From: Pseudonocardia sp. HH130630-07 | GTDB taxonomy: Bacteria; Actinomycetota; Actinomycetes; Mycobacteriales; Pseudonocardiaceae | Assembly (NCBI RefSeq): GCF_001698125.1 | Contig: NZ_CP013854.1 | Coordinates: forward strand, 1 to 64,000 | Reading direction: 5' to 3' | DNA: 64,000 bases | Shown: positions 40,629 through 48,980 of the stretch, in pieces | How the letters are laid out: the number at the start of each line of letters is the position of its first letter | Numbering within the stretch: the first letter of the stretch is position 1 | Notes under the pieces: generated by a model | What the model was told of the DNA's origin: nothing | Database searches by the model: none | The model's input: only the letters and a program-made list of their open reading frames with translations | Made by a program: the position numbers and the translations under genes

Positions 40629-41993
40629 TCAGCGTCCGGAGCCGGCGGGCTGTTCCTTGAGGTCGCCGGCCTTGACCCCGAACAGCAGCACGAGGATCGC
40701 CAGGACGACGATGCCCGCGCTGATCTGCAGGCCGAGCGCGAGGCTTCCGGTCGCGGCCTGGATGAACCCCAGCAGGGACGGTGACGCCGCGGCCGCGAAG
40801 GAACCCATCGACGTCACGATCGCGATGCCGGTCGCCGCGGCGCGATCGGAGAGGTAGATCGACGGGATCGAGTAGAAGACGGTCAGCCCGGAGTAGTGCG
40901 CCGCCGCGAGCACGGCGAGCAGCAGCACCACGACCACGACGCTGCCGTGGGAGAACGACAGGGCGAGCATCGCCGCGACAGCCACGATCCAGCTGCCCGC
41001 GGCGTGCCAGCGCCGCTCCAGGGTGCGGTCGGAGTGCCGGCCGACGACCAGCATCACCACGATCCCGATCAGCGGCGGAATGGCAGAGAACAGTCCGAGG
41101 TCCAGGACGTCGCCCACCCCGGCGTCGGCGATGATCCGCGGGGTCCAGAAGGACACCGCGTTCGCCAGGGTGTAGGCCCCGCAGGCACAGATGCCGAGGA
41201 TCCAGACCTTGGGGTCGCGCAAGGCGGTGCGTATCCCCACGTGCACGGCGCCGCCACCCTCACCACCCTTGCGGTGCTGGTCGTCGTCGAGATCGGCGCG
41301 CACCGTCGCCTTCTGCGCCGGGGTCAGCCAGCGGGCCTGCTCCGGCTCGTCGACCAGCCAGAACGCGACGAGCAGCGCCAGCAGGATCGGCGGGATGCCC
41401 TCGATCAGGAACAGCCACTGCCAATCGGCGAGACCGGCGACCCCGCCGAACACGTGCATGATGCCGCCGGAGACCAGTGATCCGAGCACGCCGGACACCG
41501 GGACGCCGATGAAGAAGATCGCGGTCATCCGGGTGCGACGGGCCGAGGGGAACCAGCGTGAGAGGTAGAACAGGGCGCCGGGGAAGAACCCGGCCTCGGC
41601 CACCCCGAGCAGGAAGCGGGCGAGGTAGAACGTGAGTTCGTCCTGCACGAACATCGTCCCGACAGTGACGACACCCCAGGACAGCATGATCCGGACCAGC
41701 GTCCTCCGGGCCCCGATCCGCGCCATCAGCGCGTTGCTGGGCACCTCGAACAGGATGAAGCCCACGAAGAAGACGGTCACGCCCAGCCCGTAGACGGCAG
41801 GTCCGAACCCGAGGTCGCGTTGCAGCCCCTCCTGCGCGATCCCGATGTTGGTGCGGTCGATGAAGCTGACGATGTAGCAGACGACCAGCAGCGGCATGAC
41901 GCGCAGGGCGATGGCGCGGTAGGTCTTCGCACGATCGACCGGGCCGGTTTCGGCGCGGTCATCGCTACGGGTCACGGGCGGATTCTCGGCCAC
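40629..41993 (-). CDS. MFS carrier of the anion:cation symporter (ACS) type
   Basis: The 454-residue transporter has twelve predicted membrane segments and ACS-family features: SFIDRTNIGIAQEGLQRDLG in TM1, FEVPSNALMARIGARR, and ARFLLGVAEAGFFPGALFYLSRWFP. Members import organic anions such as hydroxyphenylacetate, phthalate, tartrate or hexuronates. The GTG at 41993 has GAAGGAG at a good distance; the longer frame to 42065 is not needed. It is divergent from the MarR gene and shares the operator at 42067-42083, so it is very likely the uptake step for the substrate of the adjacent catabolic operon. Confidence 0.88.
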   Translation of the reverse strand: MAENPPVTRSDDRAETGPVDRAKTYRAIALRVMPLLVVCYIVSFIDRTNIGIAQEGLQRDLGFGPAVYGLGVTVFFVGFILFEVPSNALMARIGARRTLVRIMLSWGVVTVGTMFVQDELTFYLARFLLGVAEAGFFPGALFYLSRWFPSARRTRMTAIFFIGVPVSGVLGSLVSGGIMHVFGGVAGLADWQWLFLIEGIPPILLALLVAFWLVDEPEQARWLTPAQKATVRADLDDDQHRKGGEGGGAVHVGIRTALRDPKVWILGICACGAYTLANAVSFWTPRIIADAGVGDVLDLGLFSAIPPLIGIVVMLVVGRHSDRTLERRWHAAGSWIVAVAAMLALSFSHGSVVVVVLLLAVLAAAHYSGLTVFYSIPSIYLSDRAAATGIAIVTSMGSFAAAASPSLLGFIQAATGSLALGLQISAGIVVLAILVLLFGVKAGDLKEQPAGSGR

Positions 41994-42066
41994 GACGGCG
42001 ACTCCTTCGTCATGGGTGGCAGGCCGGCGCGACAACCGCGTCGGCGGCCGAAGTCTCGGTCTCATC

Positions 42067-42083
42067 TGTTGCCTATGTCAACA
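42067..42083. promoter_or_regulatory. MarR operator copy 1
   Basis: TGTTGCCTATGTCAACA is an inverted repeat (TGTTG/CAACA) between the divergent MFS and marR genes, 17 bases upstream of the marR -10 box. A second copy with the same arms lies at 42599-42615. Confidence 0.75.
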
Positions 42084-42099
42084 CCTATGACGCAAACGA

Positions 42100-42105
42100 T
42101 AGGAT
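42100..42105 (+). promoter_or_regulatory. -10 box for leaderless marR
   Basis: TAGGAT, six bases, then ATG 42112. Confidence 0.55.
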
Positions 42106-42111
42106 GCCGGC

Positions 42112-42597
42112 ATGGCGGATCGTCCGGATGGCGGGGAGCTCCTACCCATCGCACAACTGCTGTCCTACCGACTGTCCCGGACGTCGTCGGCACTGTCGCG
42201 CAGCGCGGCTCTGCGCTACCGCCGGGAGTTCGACGTCAGCCTGGGCGAGTGGCGCGCCATCGCACTGATCGCCGCGGACCCGACACTGACGCTCAACCGG
42301 CTGGCACGGCGAGCCGGCCTGGACAAAGCCCAGATGAGCAGGGTTGTCGCCCGCCTGTCCGAGCGTGGCATGGTGGACCGGACCACAGGATCCGGACGCA
42401 CATCACAGCTCGCGCTGACCGCGGCGGGCACCGAGGTCTACCGGGGACTCATCGCCGCCGCGAACGAGCGCGACGCCCAGTTCCTGGCGGCACTCGACCC
42501 GGACGAGGCCGTCGTCCTGCTGCGCGCACTCGACCGGCTCGCCGAGACCGCACTGGAGGTCGAGCAGCGCGAGCGCGGCGAGGCCGAGCTCACCTAG
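42112..42597 (+). CDS. MarR-family transcriptional regulator
   Basis: The 161-residue protein has the winged-helix MarR core: VSLGEWRAIALIAADPTLTLNRLARRAGLDKAQMSRVVARL, then the wing GMVDRTTGSGRTSQLALTAAG. It lies between the MFS gene and the catabolic operon, both flanked by a 17-bp inverted repeat. It probably represses both and its own gene and is released by the imported acid or its CoA ester. Probably leaderless, as the -10 box is six bases upstream. Confidence 0.9.
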   Translation: MADRPDGGELLPIAQLLSYRLSRTSSALSRSAALRYRREFDVSLGEWRAIALIAADPTLTLNRLARRAGLDKAQMSRVVARLSERGMVDRTTGSGRTSQLALTAAGTEVYRGLIAAANERDAQFLAALDPDEAVVLLRALDRLAETALEVEQRERGEAELT

Positions 42598-42598
42598 C

Positions 42599-42615
42599 TG
42601 TTGACTTAATCAACA
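42599..42615. promoter_or_regulatory. MarR operator copy 2, in front of the catabolic operon
   Basis: TGTTGACTTAATCAACA has perfect 6-bp arms (TGTTGA/TCAACA) and agrees with copy 1 at 13 of 17 positions, with both half-sites kept. It contains a possible -35 (TTGACT, 42601-42606) and lies 38 bases upstream of the first catabolic gene. Confidence 0.8.
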
Positions 42616-42653
42616 CCAAACGGTCTCCTGGGGATCTCACGAGGAGGTGTCCG

Positions 42654-43613
42654 ATGACCGATCCGGACGCGGTCACGATCTGCGAGTGCTTCGCCCGCGA
42701 CGGGCTGCAGCACGAGACGGCGTTCGTGCCGACCGCGACCAAGGTCGCCCTGCTGGAGCGGTTCGCGAGCGCGGGGTTCACCCGCATCGAGGGGACCAGC
42801 TACAGCCATCCCGGTCGGGTGCCGGCCTTCGCGGATGCGTCCGAGGTGCTGGCCGGGGTCACCCACCGGCCCGGTGTCGCCTTCAAGGCGACCTGTCCGA
42901 ACCCGCATGCCGTCGGCCGTGCCCTCGCGGACCTCGATGCCGGGCGCGGCGCCGAGGAACTGAGTTTCCTCGTCTCCGCCACCGAGGCCCACACCGCGCG
43001 CAACCTGCGCACCACGCGGGAGGGGCAGTGGGAGCGGGTGGCGGAGATGACCCGGCTCGCGGCGGGCCGGTTCCGGGTCGTCGGGGTCGTGTCGGTGGCC
43101 TTCGGTTGCCCGTTCGAAGGTGCTGTCGACCCGGGTCTGGTCGCGGAGGACGTCGCTCGCTTCGTCGATCTCGGCGCCGACGCGGTGACCCTCGGCGACA
43201 CCACCGGCGTCGCCACCCCCGGATCGGTCGCGGACCTGTTCGGACGGCTGGAACGCACCCATCCCGGCCTCCCGGTGGTCGCGCACTTCCACAACACCCG
43301 CGGCACCGGGATCGCCAACGCGGTTGCGGCGCTCGACGCGGGCTGCCGGCACTTCGACAGCGCCCTCGGCGGCGTGGGCGGGCACCCGGCCACGATCGGC
43401 TACGGGGCCGGGCTCACCGGCAACGTCTGCACCGAGGACCTGGTGAGTCTGTTCGACGCCATGGGGGTGTGGACCGGGCTGGACCTCGACGCCGTGGCCG
43501 CCGCATCCGCAGCGTGCGAGGACGCCCTGGGCCGCCCACTGCACAGCATGGTCGCCCGGGCCGGTTTCGCCCGCGGCGCCGTACCTGCCCGATCCCGAGG
43601 AGCTCTCGCGTGA
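42654..43613 (+). CDS. HMG-CoA-lyase-like enzyme
   Basis: The 319-residue TIM-barrel protein has the HMGL-like features: catalytic Arg/Asp in FARDGLQHE, metal-binding His residues in AHFHNTRG and the Asn in TGNVCTEDLV. The flexible-loop signature that is GGCP in true HMG-CoA lyases reads GGVGGHPA, so the catalytic Cys is replaced by His. That suggests a related retro-aldol reaction on a different 3-hydroxy-3-alkyl acyl-CoA. The ATG has GAGGAGG at a good distance. It is the first gene of a six-gene operon, and its stop overlaps the next GTG. Confidence 0.85.
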   Translation: MTDPDAVTICECFARDGLQHETAFVPTATKVALLERFASAGFTRIEGTSYSHPGRVPAFADASEVLAGVTHRPGVAFKATCPNPHAVGRALADLDAGRGAEELSFLVSATEAHTARNLRTTREGQWERVAEMTRLAAGRFRVVGVVSVAFGCPFEGAVDPGLVAEDVARFVDLGADAVTLGDTTGVATPGSVADLFGRLERTHPGLPVVAHFHNTRGTGIANAVAALDAGCRHFDSALGGVGGHPATIGYGAGLTGNVCTEDLVSLFDAMGVWTGLDLDAVAAASAACEDALGRPLHSMVARAGFARGAVPARSRGALA

Positions 43614-44353
43614 CCACCACCGTCCCGGCCACCGGGATCCTGCTCAGCGAGGACGACGGATCCGTGCGGGTCCTCACGATGAACCGCCCGGACAAGCTGA
43701 ACGCCCTGGACACGACGTTGACCCGAGCACTGCGTGACGCGCTCGACGAGGCCGACCGGGATCCCACCGTCCGCGCGGTGATACTGACCGGAGCCGGTCG
43801 CGGGTTCTGCTCCGGTGCCGATCTGGGCGAGTTCGCCACACTCACCCCGGGCAATCCCGGTCCCGTGCTGGAGCGCGCCGCACTCACCTCGTCGCTGCAG
43901 ACCCGGATGCAGGAGTTGTCCGTGCCCGTCGTCACCGCCGTCCGCGGTGTCGCCGTCGGTGGCGGGGCCGGTCTGGCTATCGGCGCCGACATGACCGTCG
44001 TCGGCGAGGACCTGAGGTTCGGCTACCCCGAGCTGCGGCACTCGATCGTGCCCGCGCTGGTGATGACCGGTCTTGTCCGGCACCTGGGGCGCAAGCTCGC
44101 GTTCGAACTGATCAGCACGGGCCGGCTGCTCACTGCCACGGAGGCGGCGGAGCACGGGCTGGTGAACCGGGTCGTCGCGCCCGACGAGGTGCGTGCTGCG
44201 GCGCTGGAGATCGCCGAGCGCTGGGCCGCCGTCGAGCCGCGGGCGATCGCCGCCGCCAAGGACCTGTTCTACCGTGTCGCCGACCTCCCGACGGGGGCCG
44301 CGATGCGCGCGGGCCAGGACGTCAACGCGTTGATGCGGGGGTTCCGGAAGTGA
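43610..44353 (+). CDS. Enoyl-CoA hydratase/isomerase family protein, first
   Basis: The 247-residue crotonase-fold protein has the oxyanion-hole segments GAGRGFCSGADLGEF and GVAVGGGAGLAIGADM. The first catalytic Glu position is present in FGYPELRHSIVP, while the second is not obvious. It would hydrate or isomerise an enoyl-CoA intermediate. GTG start overlapping the lyase stop, with GAGGAG upstream. Confidence 0.87.
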   Translation: MTTTVPATGILLSEDDGSVRVLTMNRPDKLNALDTTLTRALRDALDEADRDPTVRAVILTGAGRGFCSGADLGEFATLTPGNPGPVLERAALTSSLQTRMQELSVPVVTAVRGVAVGGGAGLAIGADMTVVGEDLRFGYPELRHSIVPALVMTGLVRHLGRKLAFELISTGRLLTATEAAEHGLVNRVVAPDEVRAAALEIAERWAAVEPRAIAAAKDLFYRVADLPTGAAMRAGQDVNALMRGFRK

Positions 44354-45540
44354 CCGCACCGCTGGCCGGTATCACGATCCTGGACTTCTCCCGGGTCCTC
44401 GCCGCCCCGATGGCCACCCAGCTCCTCGCCGAGCTCGGTGCGAGCGTCGTGAAGGTGGAACGGCCCGTCACCGGCGACGAGACCCGTGGCTTCGAGCCGC
44501 GTCTGCCGCACGGAGAGAGCGCCTACTTCTTCGCGTTCAACCGTGGCAAGCGGTCGGTCACCCTCGACCTGAAGGACGAGCGCGGCCGCGACGTCGCGCG
44601 CCGACTCTCCGCCGGTGCGGACGTCGTCGTCGAGAACTTCCTGCCCGGCGCGATGGATCGGCTCGGCCTCGGCTACGACGAGCTGTCCGCGGCGAACCCG
44701 CGCCTGGTCTACGTGTCGACCACCGGGTTCGGCCAGACCGGGCCGGACCGCTCCCGGAAGGGGTACGACACGGTCTTCCAGGCGTTGTCCGGGGTCATGG
44801 CGATGACCGGCGAGCCGGACGGGCCTCCCTCGAAGAGCGGGGTCCCGGTGGCGGACATGAGCTCCGGGCTGTGGGTCGCGATCGCTGTGCTCACCGGTCT
44901 CGCCGGGCGCGGGGCATCCGGCCGCGGCCGTCACCTCGACGTGTCCATGATGGATGTCCAGCTGAGCCTGCACGCGCTCAACGCCGCCCGTCTGTTCGCC
45001 CTCGACGAGGATCCGGCCCGCACCGGTACCGAGCACCCCGGTCGGGTGCCGTCCGCGGCGTTCCAGGCCGGTGACGGCGGCTGGCTCCACATCAGCGGCA
45101 GCGACCAGCACTGGGCGCCGCTGTGCGCCGTCCTCGGGCTGGACGACCTCGGCGCCGACCCCGGACTCGCCCGTAACGCGGATCGGGTCGCCCAGCGGGA
45201 CCGGGTGATGCCGGCCCTGCGTGGTGCGATCGCCCACCACGAGCGCGATCCGTTGGTGAAGGAGCTGCGGGCGGTCGACGTCCCGGTGGGCGAGGTCCGA
45301 TCCGTGCGCGAGGCGCTGGCCGATCCGCACGCCGCGGCCCGCGGCATCGTCGGCGGATTCGTCCACCCGACCGAGGGGGAGTTCCCGGCGCTGCGCACGC
45401 CGCTGCGCGACAGCGGGGCGGAGCCGCCCGATACAGCCGCACCGCCGCTGCTCGGCGCGGACACCGACGCAGTCCTGGCCGAGGCCGGGCTGTCGGCCGC
45501 CGACATCGAGGCCCTGCGGGCCGCGGGGGTGATCGGATGA
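44350..45540 (+). CDS. Family III CoA transferase (CaiB/BaiF/formyl-CoA transferase type)
   Basis: The 396-residue protein shows the family opening (PLAGITILDFSRVLAAPMATQLLAELGA), NRGKRSVTLDLK and the catalytic Asp169 in PVADMSSG, the same position as in formyl-CoA transferase. It moves CoA between carboxylic acids, often activating the pathway substrate at the expense of succinyl-CoA or a product CoA ester. Embedded in the operon with GTGA overlaps at both ends. Confidence 0.9.
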   Translation: MTAPLAGITILDFSRVLAAPMATQLLAELGASVVKVERPVTGDETRGFEPRLPHGESAYFFAFNRGKRSVTLDLKDERGRDVARRLSAGADVVVENFLPGAMDRLGLGYDELSAANPRLVYVSTTGFGQTGPDRSRKGYDTVFQALSGVMAMTGEPDGPPSKSGVPVADMSSGLWVAIAVLTGLAGRGASGRGRHLDVSMMDVQLSLHALNAARLFALDEDPARTGTEHPGRVPSAAFQAGDGGWLHISGSDQHWAPLCAVLGLDDLGADPGLARNADRVAQRDRVMPALRGAIAHHERDPLVKELRAVDVPVGEVRSVREALADPHAAARGIVGGFVHPTEGEFPALRTPLRDSGAEPPDTAAPPLLGADTDAVLAEAGLSAADIEALRAAGVIG

Positions 45541-46298
45541 GCGACCCGCAGCGGATCCGGACGACCGTCGTCGACGGCGTCGCGACCGTCGAGCTCGTCC
45601 GTCCCGAGGCGCGAAACGCCGTCGACCTGCTGATGTGCGATCAGCTGCGCGCGGCGTTCGACGAGATCGACGCGGACGAGTCGGTGCACGTGGTGCTCCT
45701 CGCCGCACAGGGATCGGTGTTCTGTGCCGGCGCGGACCTCAAGGAACGCACCGGCAAGGACGCTGCCTGGGTCCGCCGCCGCCGGATCGCCTCCTTCGCC
45801 GCCTACGCCGCGGTCGAGGCGTGCCGCCGTCCGGTCGTCGCCCTGCTGCAGGGGGCCGTGGTCGGATCCGGCGGGGAGATCGCCCTCGCCGCGGACTTCG
45901 CCCTGGCCGCCGACGACGTGAGCTTCCGGTTCCCCGAGCCGCACTGGGGCACGGTCGGTGCCACCCAGCGGCTGCAGCGCGCGATCGGCAAGCGGCGCGC
46001 CAAGGAGCTCCTGTTCACCAACCGGAGGCTGGCCGGGGGCGAGGCGCTGGAGCTCGGCCTCGTCAGCAGGCTCGTCCCGGCGGCGGAGCTCGCCGATGCC
46101 GGCTGGGAGACCGCTCGCGCGATCGCCGCGGCGCCCCCGACTGCGCTGTCGCTGACCAAACGCGCCGTCGACCTCGGCGCCGAGACCGACCTCGACCGGG
46201 GCATCCGCATCGAGATGGCCGCCATCGAGCAGAACCTCGCCTCCGGGGACTGGCGTGCGGGTGTCGAGCGCTTCACCACGAAGGGAACCCGATCGTGA
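45537..46298 (+). CDS. Enoyl-CoA hydratase/isomerase family protein, second
   Basis: The 253-residue crotonase-fold protein has AAQGSVFCAGADLKERTG and GAVVGSGGEIALAADF for the oxyanion hole and FRFPEPHWGTVG for the first catalytic Glu. It is clearly different from the first hydratase of the operon, so two hydration or isomerisation steps may exist. ATG start overlapping the previous stop. Confidence 0.87.
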   Translation: MSDPQRIRTTVVDGVATVELVRPEARNAVDLLMCDQLRAAFDEIDADESVHVVLLAAQGSVFCAGADLKERTGKDAAWVRRRRIASFAAYAAVEACRRPVVALLQGAVVGSGGEIALAADFALAADDVSFRFPEPHWGTVGATQRLQRAIGKRRAKELLFTNRRLAGGEALELGLVSRLVPAAELADAGWETARAIAAAPPTALSLTKRAVDLGAETDLDRGIRIEMAAIEQNLASGDWRAGVERFTTKGTRS

Positions 46299-47905
46299 TC
46301 GACCTGCGCGCGGCCTGCCCGCTCACCGCCCACGAGGCTCTCGCCCGGGCCGCGACGATCGCGCCCGACGTGGAGGCCGTCGTCTCCGCCCAGGAGCGGA
46401 TCACCTACGCCGGGCTGGCCGACGAGGTGGCGGCGATCCGGGCGGCACTGGTCGCCCGCGGTGTGGGCCACGGCGATCGAGTCGCTCTCTGCCTGGGCAA
46501 CGGGCCGCGCTGGGTCGCACTGTTCGTAGCGCTGGGCTCGATCGGTGCCGTGACGGTGCCGGTGAACACCCGGTTCACCGCCGACGAGATCCACTACACG
46601 CTGGCCCACGCCCGGGTGTCCACACTCGTCACCGCAGACCGGGTGCTGCGGGTCGACCTGCCCGCCCTGCTGCGTGCGACGGGGATCGGCGCCGACGGGC
46701 GCTGCGCGAGCCTGCCCGAGCTGCGGGAGACCGTCGTCGTCGGGGAGTCGACGGGGTGGGGCACCCCCTGGGGGGAGTATCTCGCCGCCGGCGCGGCGGC
46801 CGGGGACCCGGCGCCGACAGGGATCGCGGAGGACATCGTGCTGGTTCAGTACACCTCCGGCACCACGTCCCGGCCCAAGGGCGTCCTGCTCACCCACCGC
46901 AGCATGTGCGCGAACGCGTTCTTCTCCGGTGCCCGGATGGGCCTGCGTCCCGGTGACCGCTTCCACTCGGCCCGCCCGTTCTTTCACGTCGCGGGCAGCA
47001 CGCTGTCGGTGCTCTCGGCGATCCAGCACGCGACCACGCTGGTCACGATGGCGCGGTTCGAACCCGTCGAGGCGCTCGGGCTGCTCGAGTCGGAGCGGTG
47101 CACGCACTTCTCCGGTAACGACACCATGGCGTTGCTGTTGCTCGACCACCCCGAACGGGACCGGCACGTGCTGCAGCTGCGCGGGGCGTGGCTCGCCGCA
47201 TCCTCGACGGTCGTCCGCCGGGTGATCGACGAGCTCGGGGCTCGCGAGGCCGTCACGGGCTACGGCCAGTCCGAGGCCTCCCCGAACGTCGCCCAGTCCG
47301 CGTGGTGGGAGCCCGAGGAGATCAGGGCGAGCGCGGCCATGGCGCCGCAGCCCGGCGTCGAGGTCCGCATCCGCGGGGCGGACGACGGCCGACCGTGCGA
47401 GCCCGGCGAACCCGGGACGATTCTCGTGCGGGGCTGGAACCTCATGCAGGGCTACCTCGACGACCCGGAGAAGACCGCCGCCACCATCGACGCCGACGGC
47501 TGGCTCGACACCGGTGACCTGGGCGTCCTCGACGACAGCGGGCGGCTGCACTTCGTCGGCCGGACCAGGGACATCATCAGGGTCGGCGGGGAGAACGTCG
47601 CGCCGGCCGACGTCGAGGAGACGCTGCACCGTCATCCCGCGGTGCGGCAGGCCGCGGTCGTCGGGGTGCCCGACGACCGGCTGCTCGAGGTGCCGTTCGC
47701 GTTCGTCGTGCTGACCGCGCCGGGCGCTGCGACCGAGGCCGACATCCTGGAGTGGGCACGCGGACGGATGGCGGGGTTCAAGCTGCCGAGGTACCTGCGG
47801 ATCGTCGACGGCTTCGACGACATCGGTATGACGGCGAGTTCGAAGATCCAGAAGAACAAGCTCGCCGCACACGCCCGCGGCCTGCTGGAGCGGGCGGACA
47901 CGTGA
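46295..47905 (+). CDS. Acyl-CoA synthetase (AMP-forming)
   Basis: The 536-residue adenylate-forming enzyme has the P-loop YTSGTTSRPKGVLLTH, A5 region YGQSEASPN, TGDLGVLDD and GRTRDIIRVGGENV, and the C-terminal catalytic Lys region SSKIQKNKL. It should activate a carboxylic acid with ATP and CoA. Specificity (medium-chain, branched or aromatic) cannot be set. Having both a ligase and a CoA transferase in one operon suggests two acids are activated, or one is activated and the CoA recycled. Confidence 0.9.
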   Translation: MIDLRAACPLTAHEALARAATIAPDVEAVVSAQERITYAGLADEVAAIRAALVARGVGHGDRVALCLGNGPRWVALFVALGSIGAVTVPVNTRFTADEIHYTLAHARVSTLVTADRVLRVDLPALLRATGIGADGRCASLPELRETVVVGESTGWGTPWGEYLAAGAAAGDPAPTGIAEDIVLVQYTSGTTSRPKGVLLTHRSMCANAFFSGARMGLRPGDRFHSARPFFHVAGSTLSVLSAIQHATTLVTMARFEPVEALGLLESERCTHFSGNDTMALLLLDHPERDRHVLQLRGAWLAASSTVVRRVIDELGAREAVTGYGQSEASPNVAQSAWWEPEEIRASAAMAPQPGVEVRIRGADDGRPCEPGEPGTILVRGWNLMQGYLDDPEKTAATIDADGWLDTGDLGVLDDSGRLHFVGRTRDIIRVGGENVAPADVEETLHRHPAVRQAAVVGVPDDRLLEVPFAFVVLTAPGAATEADILEWARGRMAGFKLPRYLRIVDGFDDIGMTASSKIQKNKLAAHARGLLERADT

Positions 47906-48849
47906 TCACGACCAGGCTCACCGAGCTACTGGGGACCGAGGTACCGGTGGTGCAGGCCGGTATGTCGTGGGTGTCGTCGGCGGCGGCGCTGCCGCTGGCG
48001 GTGAGTAACGCCGGTGGGCTCGGCGTCGTCGCCGCCGGACCGATGCGGCTCCCGGACCTGGAGCGCACGCTCGACGAGATGACAGCCGGGACCGACCGGC
48101 CGTGGGCGGTGAATCTGCCGCTCTACCGCGGGGGGATCGAGGACGTGCTCGACCTGCTCGAACGCCGGCCGCCGCCGGTGCTCGTCGCCTCGCAGGGCGG
48201 ACCCCGGCGCTACCTCGACCGGTTCCGGGCGCTCGGGACCCGCTGCCTGCACGTCGTCGCGGGGGCCGAGCACGCCCGCAAGGCCGCCGACGCGGGGGTG
48301 GACGGGCTCGTCGTCGTCGGGGCCGAGGCGGGCGGGCACCCGCCACCCGCGCTCGTGACGACCATGGTGCTGGTCCGAGCCGTCGCGACGGCCGTCCCGG
48401 ACGTCCCGCTCGTCGCCTCCGGCGGGATCGCCGACGGTGCCGGACTCGCCGCAGTACTCGCGCTCGGCGCGGACGGGGCACAGCTCGGCACCCGGTTCCT
48501 GCTCAGCACCGAGGCGTCCGTGCACGCCGAGTACCAGGCGACAGTGCTCGCAGCGGGCATCGACGACACTCGGACCGTCGGGCACGGGCTTGGCGTGATC
48601 CGCGCCGTCCGTAACGACTTCACCGATCGCATGACAGCTCTCGAACAGGCGGGCGAGAGCGTCGATGCACGACGTTCGCCGTTCGGGACCGCGACGCTAC
48701 GCGCTGCCGCGCTGCACGGTGACGTCCACGGCGGCAAGGTCGAGGCGGGCCAGTCGGCCGGGCTGATCGACGACGTGAGTCCCGCGGCCGAGCTGGTCGA
48801 GCGGATCGTCACGGAGTACCGGGAGACCGTCGACCGTCTCCCCCGCTGA
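47902..48849 (+). CDS. Nitronate monooxygenase/2-nitropropane dioxygenase-family flavoprotein
   Basis: The 315-residue FMN TIM-barrel protein has VVQAGMSWVSSAAAL at the start, VVVGAEAGGHPPP with the conserved His, VASGGIADGAGLAAVLALGADGAQLGTRF for phosphate binding. The family also contains enoyl-ACP/CoA reductase-like (FabK-type) enzymes, which may fit this acyl-CoA operon better than nitronate oxidation. Last gene of the operon, start overlapping the ligase stop, followed by a perfect hairpin. Confidence 0.85.
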   Translation: MITTRLTELLGTEVPVVQAGMSWVSSAAALPLAVSNAGGLGVVAAGPMRLPDLERTLDEMTAGTDRPWAVNLPLYRGGIEDVLDLLERRPPPVLVASQGGPRRYLDRFRALGTRCLHVVAGAEHARKAADAGVDGLVVVGAEAGGHPPPALVTTMVLVRAVATAVPDVPLVASGGIADGAGLAAVLALGADGAQLGTRFLLSTEASVHAEYQATVLAAGIDDTRTVGHGLGVIRAVRNDFTDRMTALEQAGESVDARRSPFGTATLRAAALHGDVHGGKVEAGQSAGLIDDVSPAAELVERIVTEYRETVDRLPR

Positions 48850-48862
48850 CCGGCCCTCTCCT

Positions 48863-48890
48863 CCGTCGGTCGCGTGCACGCGACCGACGG
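48863..48890 (+). terminator. Strong hairpin terminator of the catabolic operon
   Basis: Perfect 13-bp stem CCGTCGGTCGCGT with its complement around a 2-base GC centre, 13 bases after the flavoprotein stop. Confidence 0.75.
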
Positions 48891-48937
48891 CCGGAAGAAC
48901 AGCGCACGAGCGCGAGCCCGACCCATGTCCTAGCCTG

Positions 48938-48959
48938 CGAGGCGAACAGTCTCGCCTCG
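48938..48959. promoter_or_regulatory. Inverted repeat at the XRE gene promoter
   Basis: Perfect 8-bp arms CGAGGCGA and TCGCCTCG around ACAGTC. It begins two bases after a -10-like TAGCCT (48931-48936), so it covers the probable transcription start of the XRE regulator gene, a position suited to autorepression. Confidence 0.5.
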
Positions 48960-48980
48960 GACCGGAGGGGTAGGTCCCAC

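Noticed and set aside
40629..48849. Aromatic ring-cleavage or beta-ketoadipate pathway
   Set aside because: No ring-hydroxylating or ring-cleaving dioxygenase, thiolase or muconate enzyme is present. Only CoA-ester enzymes were found.
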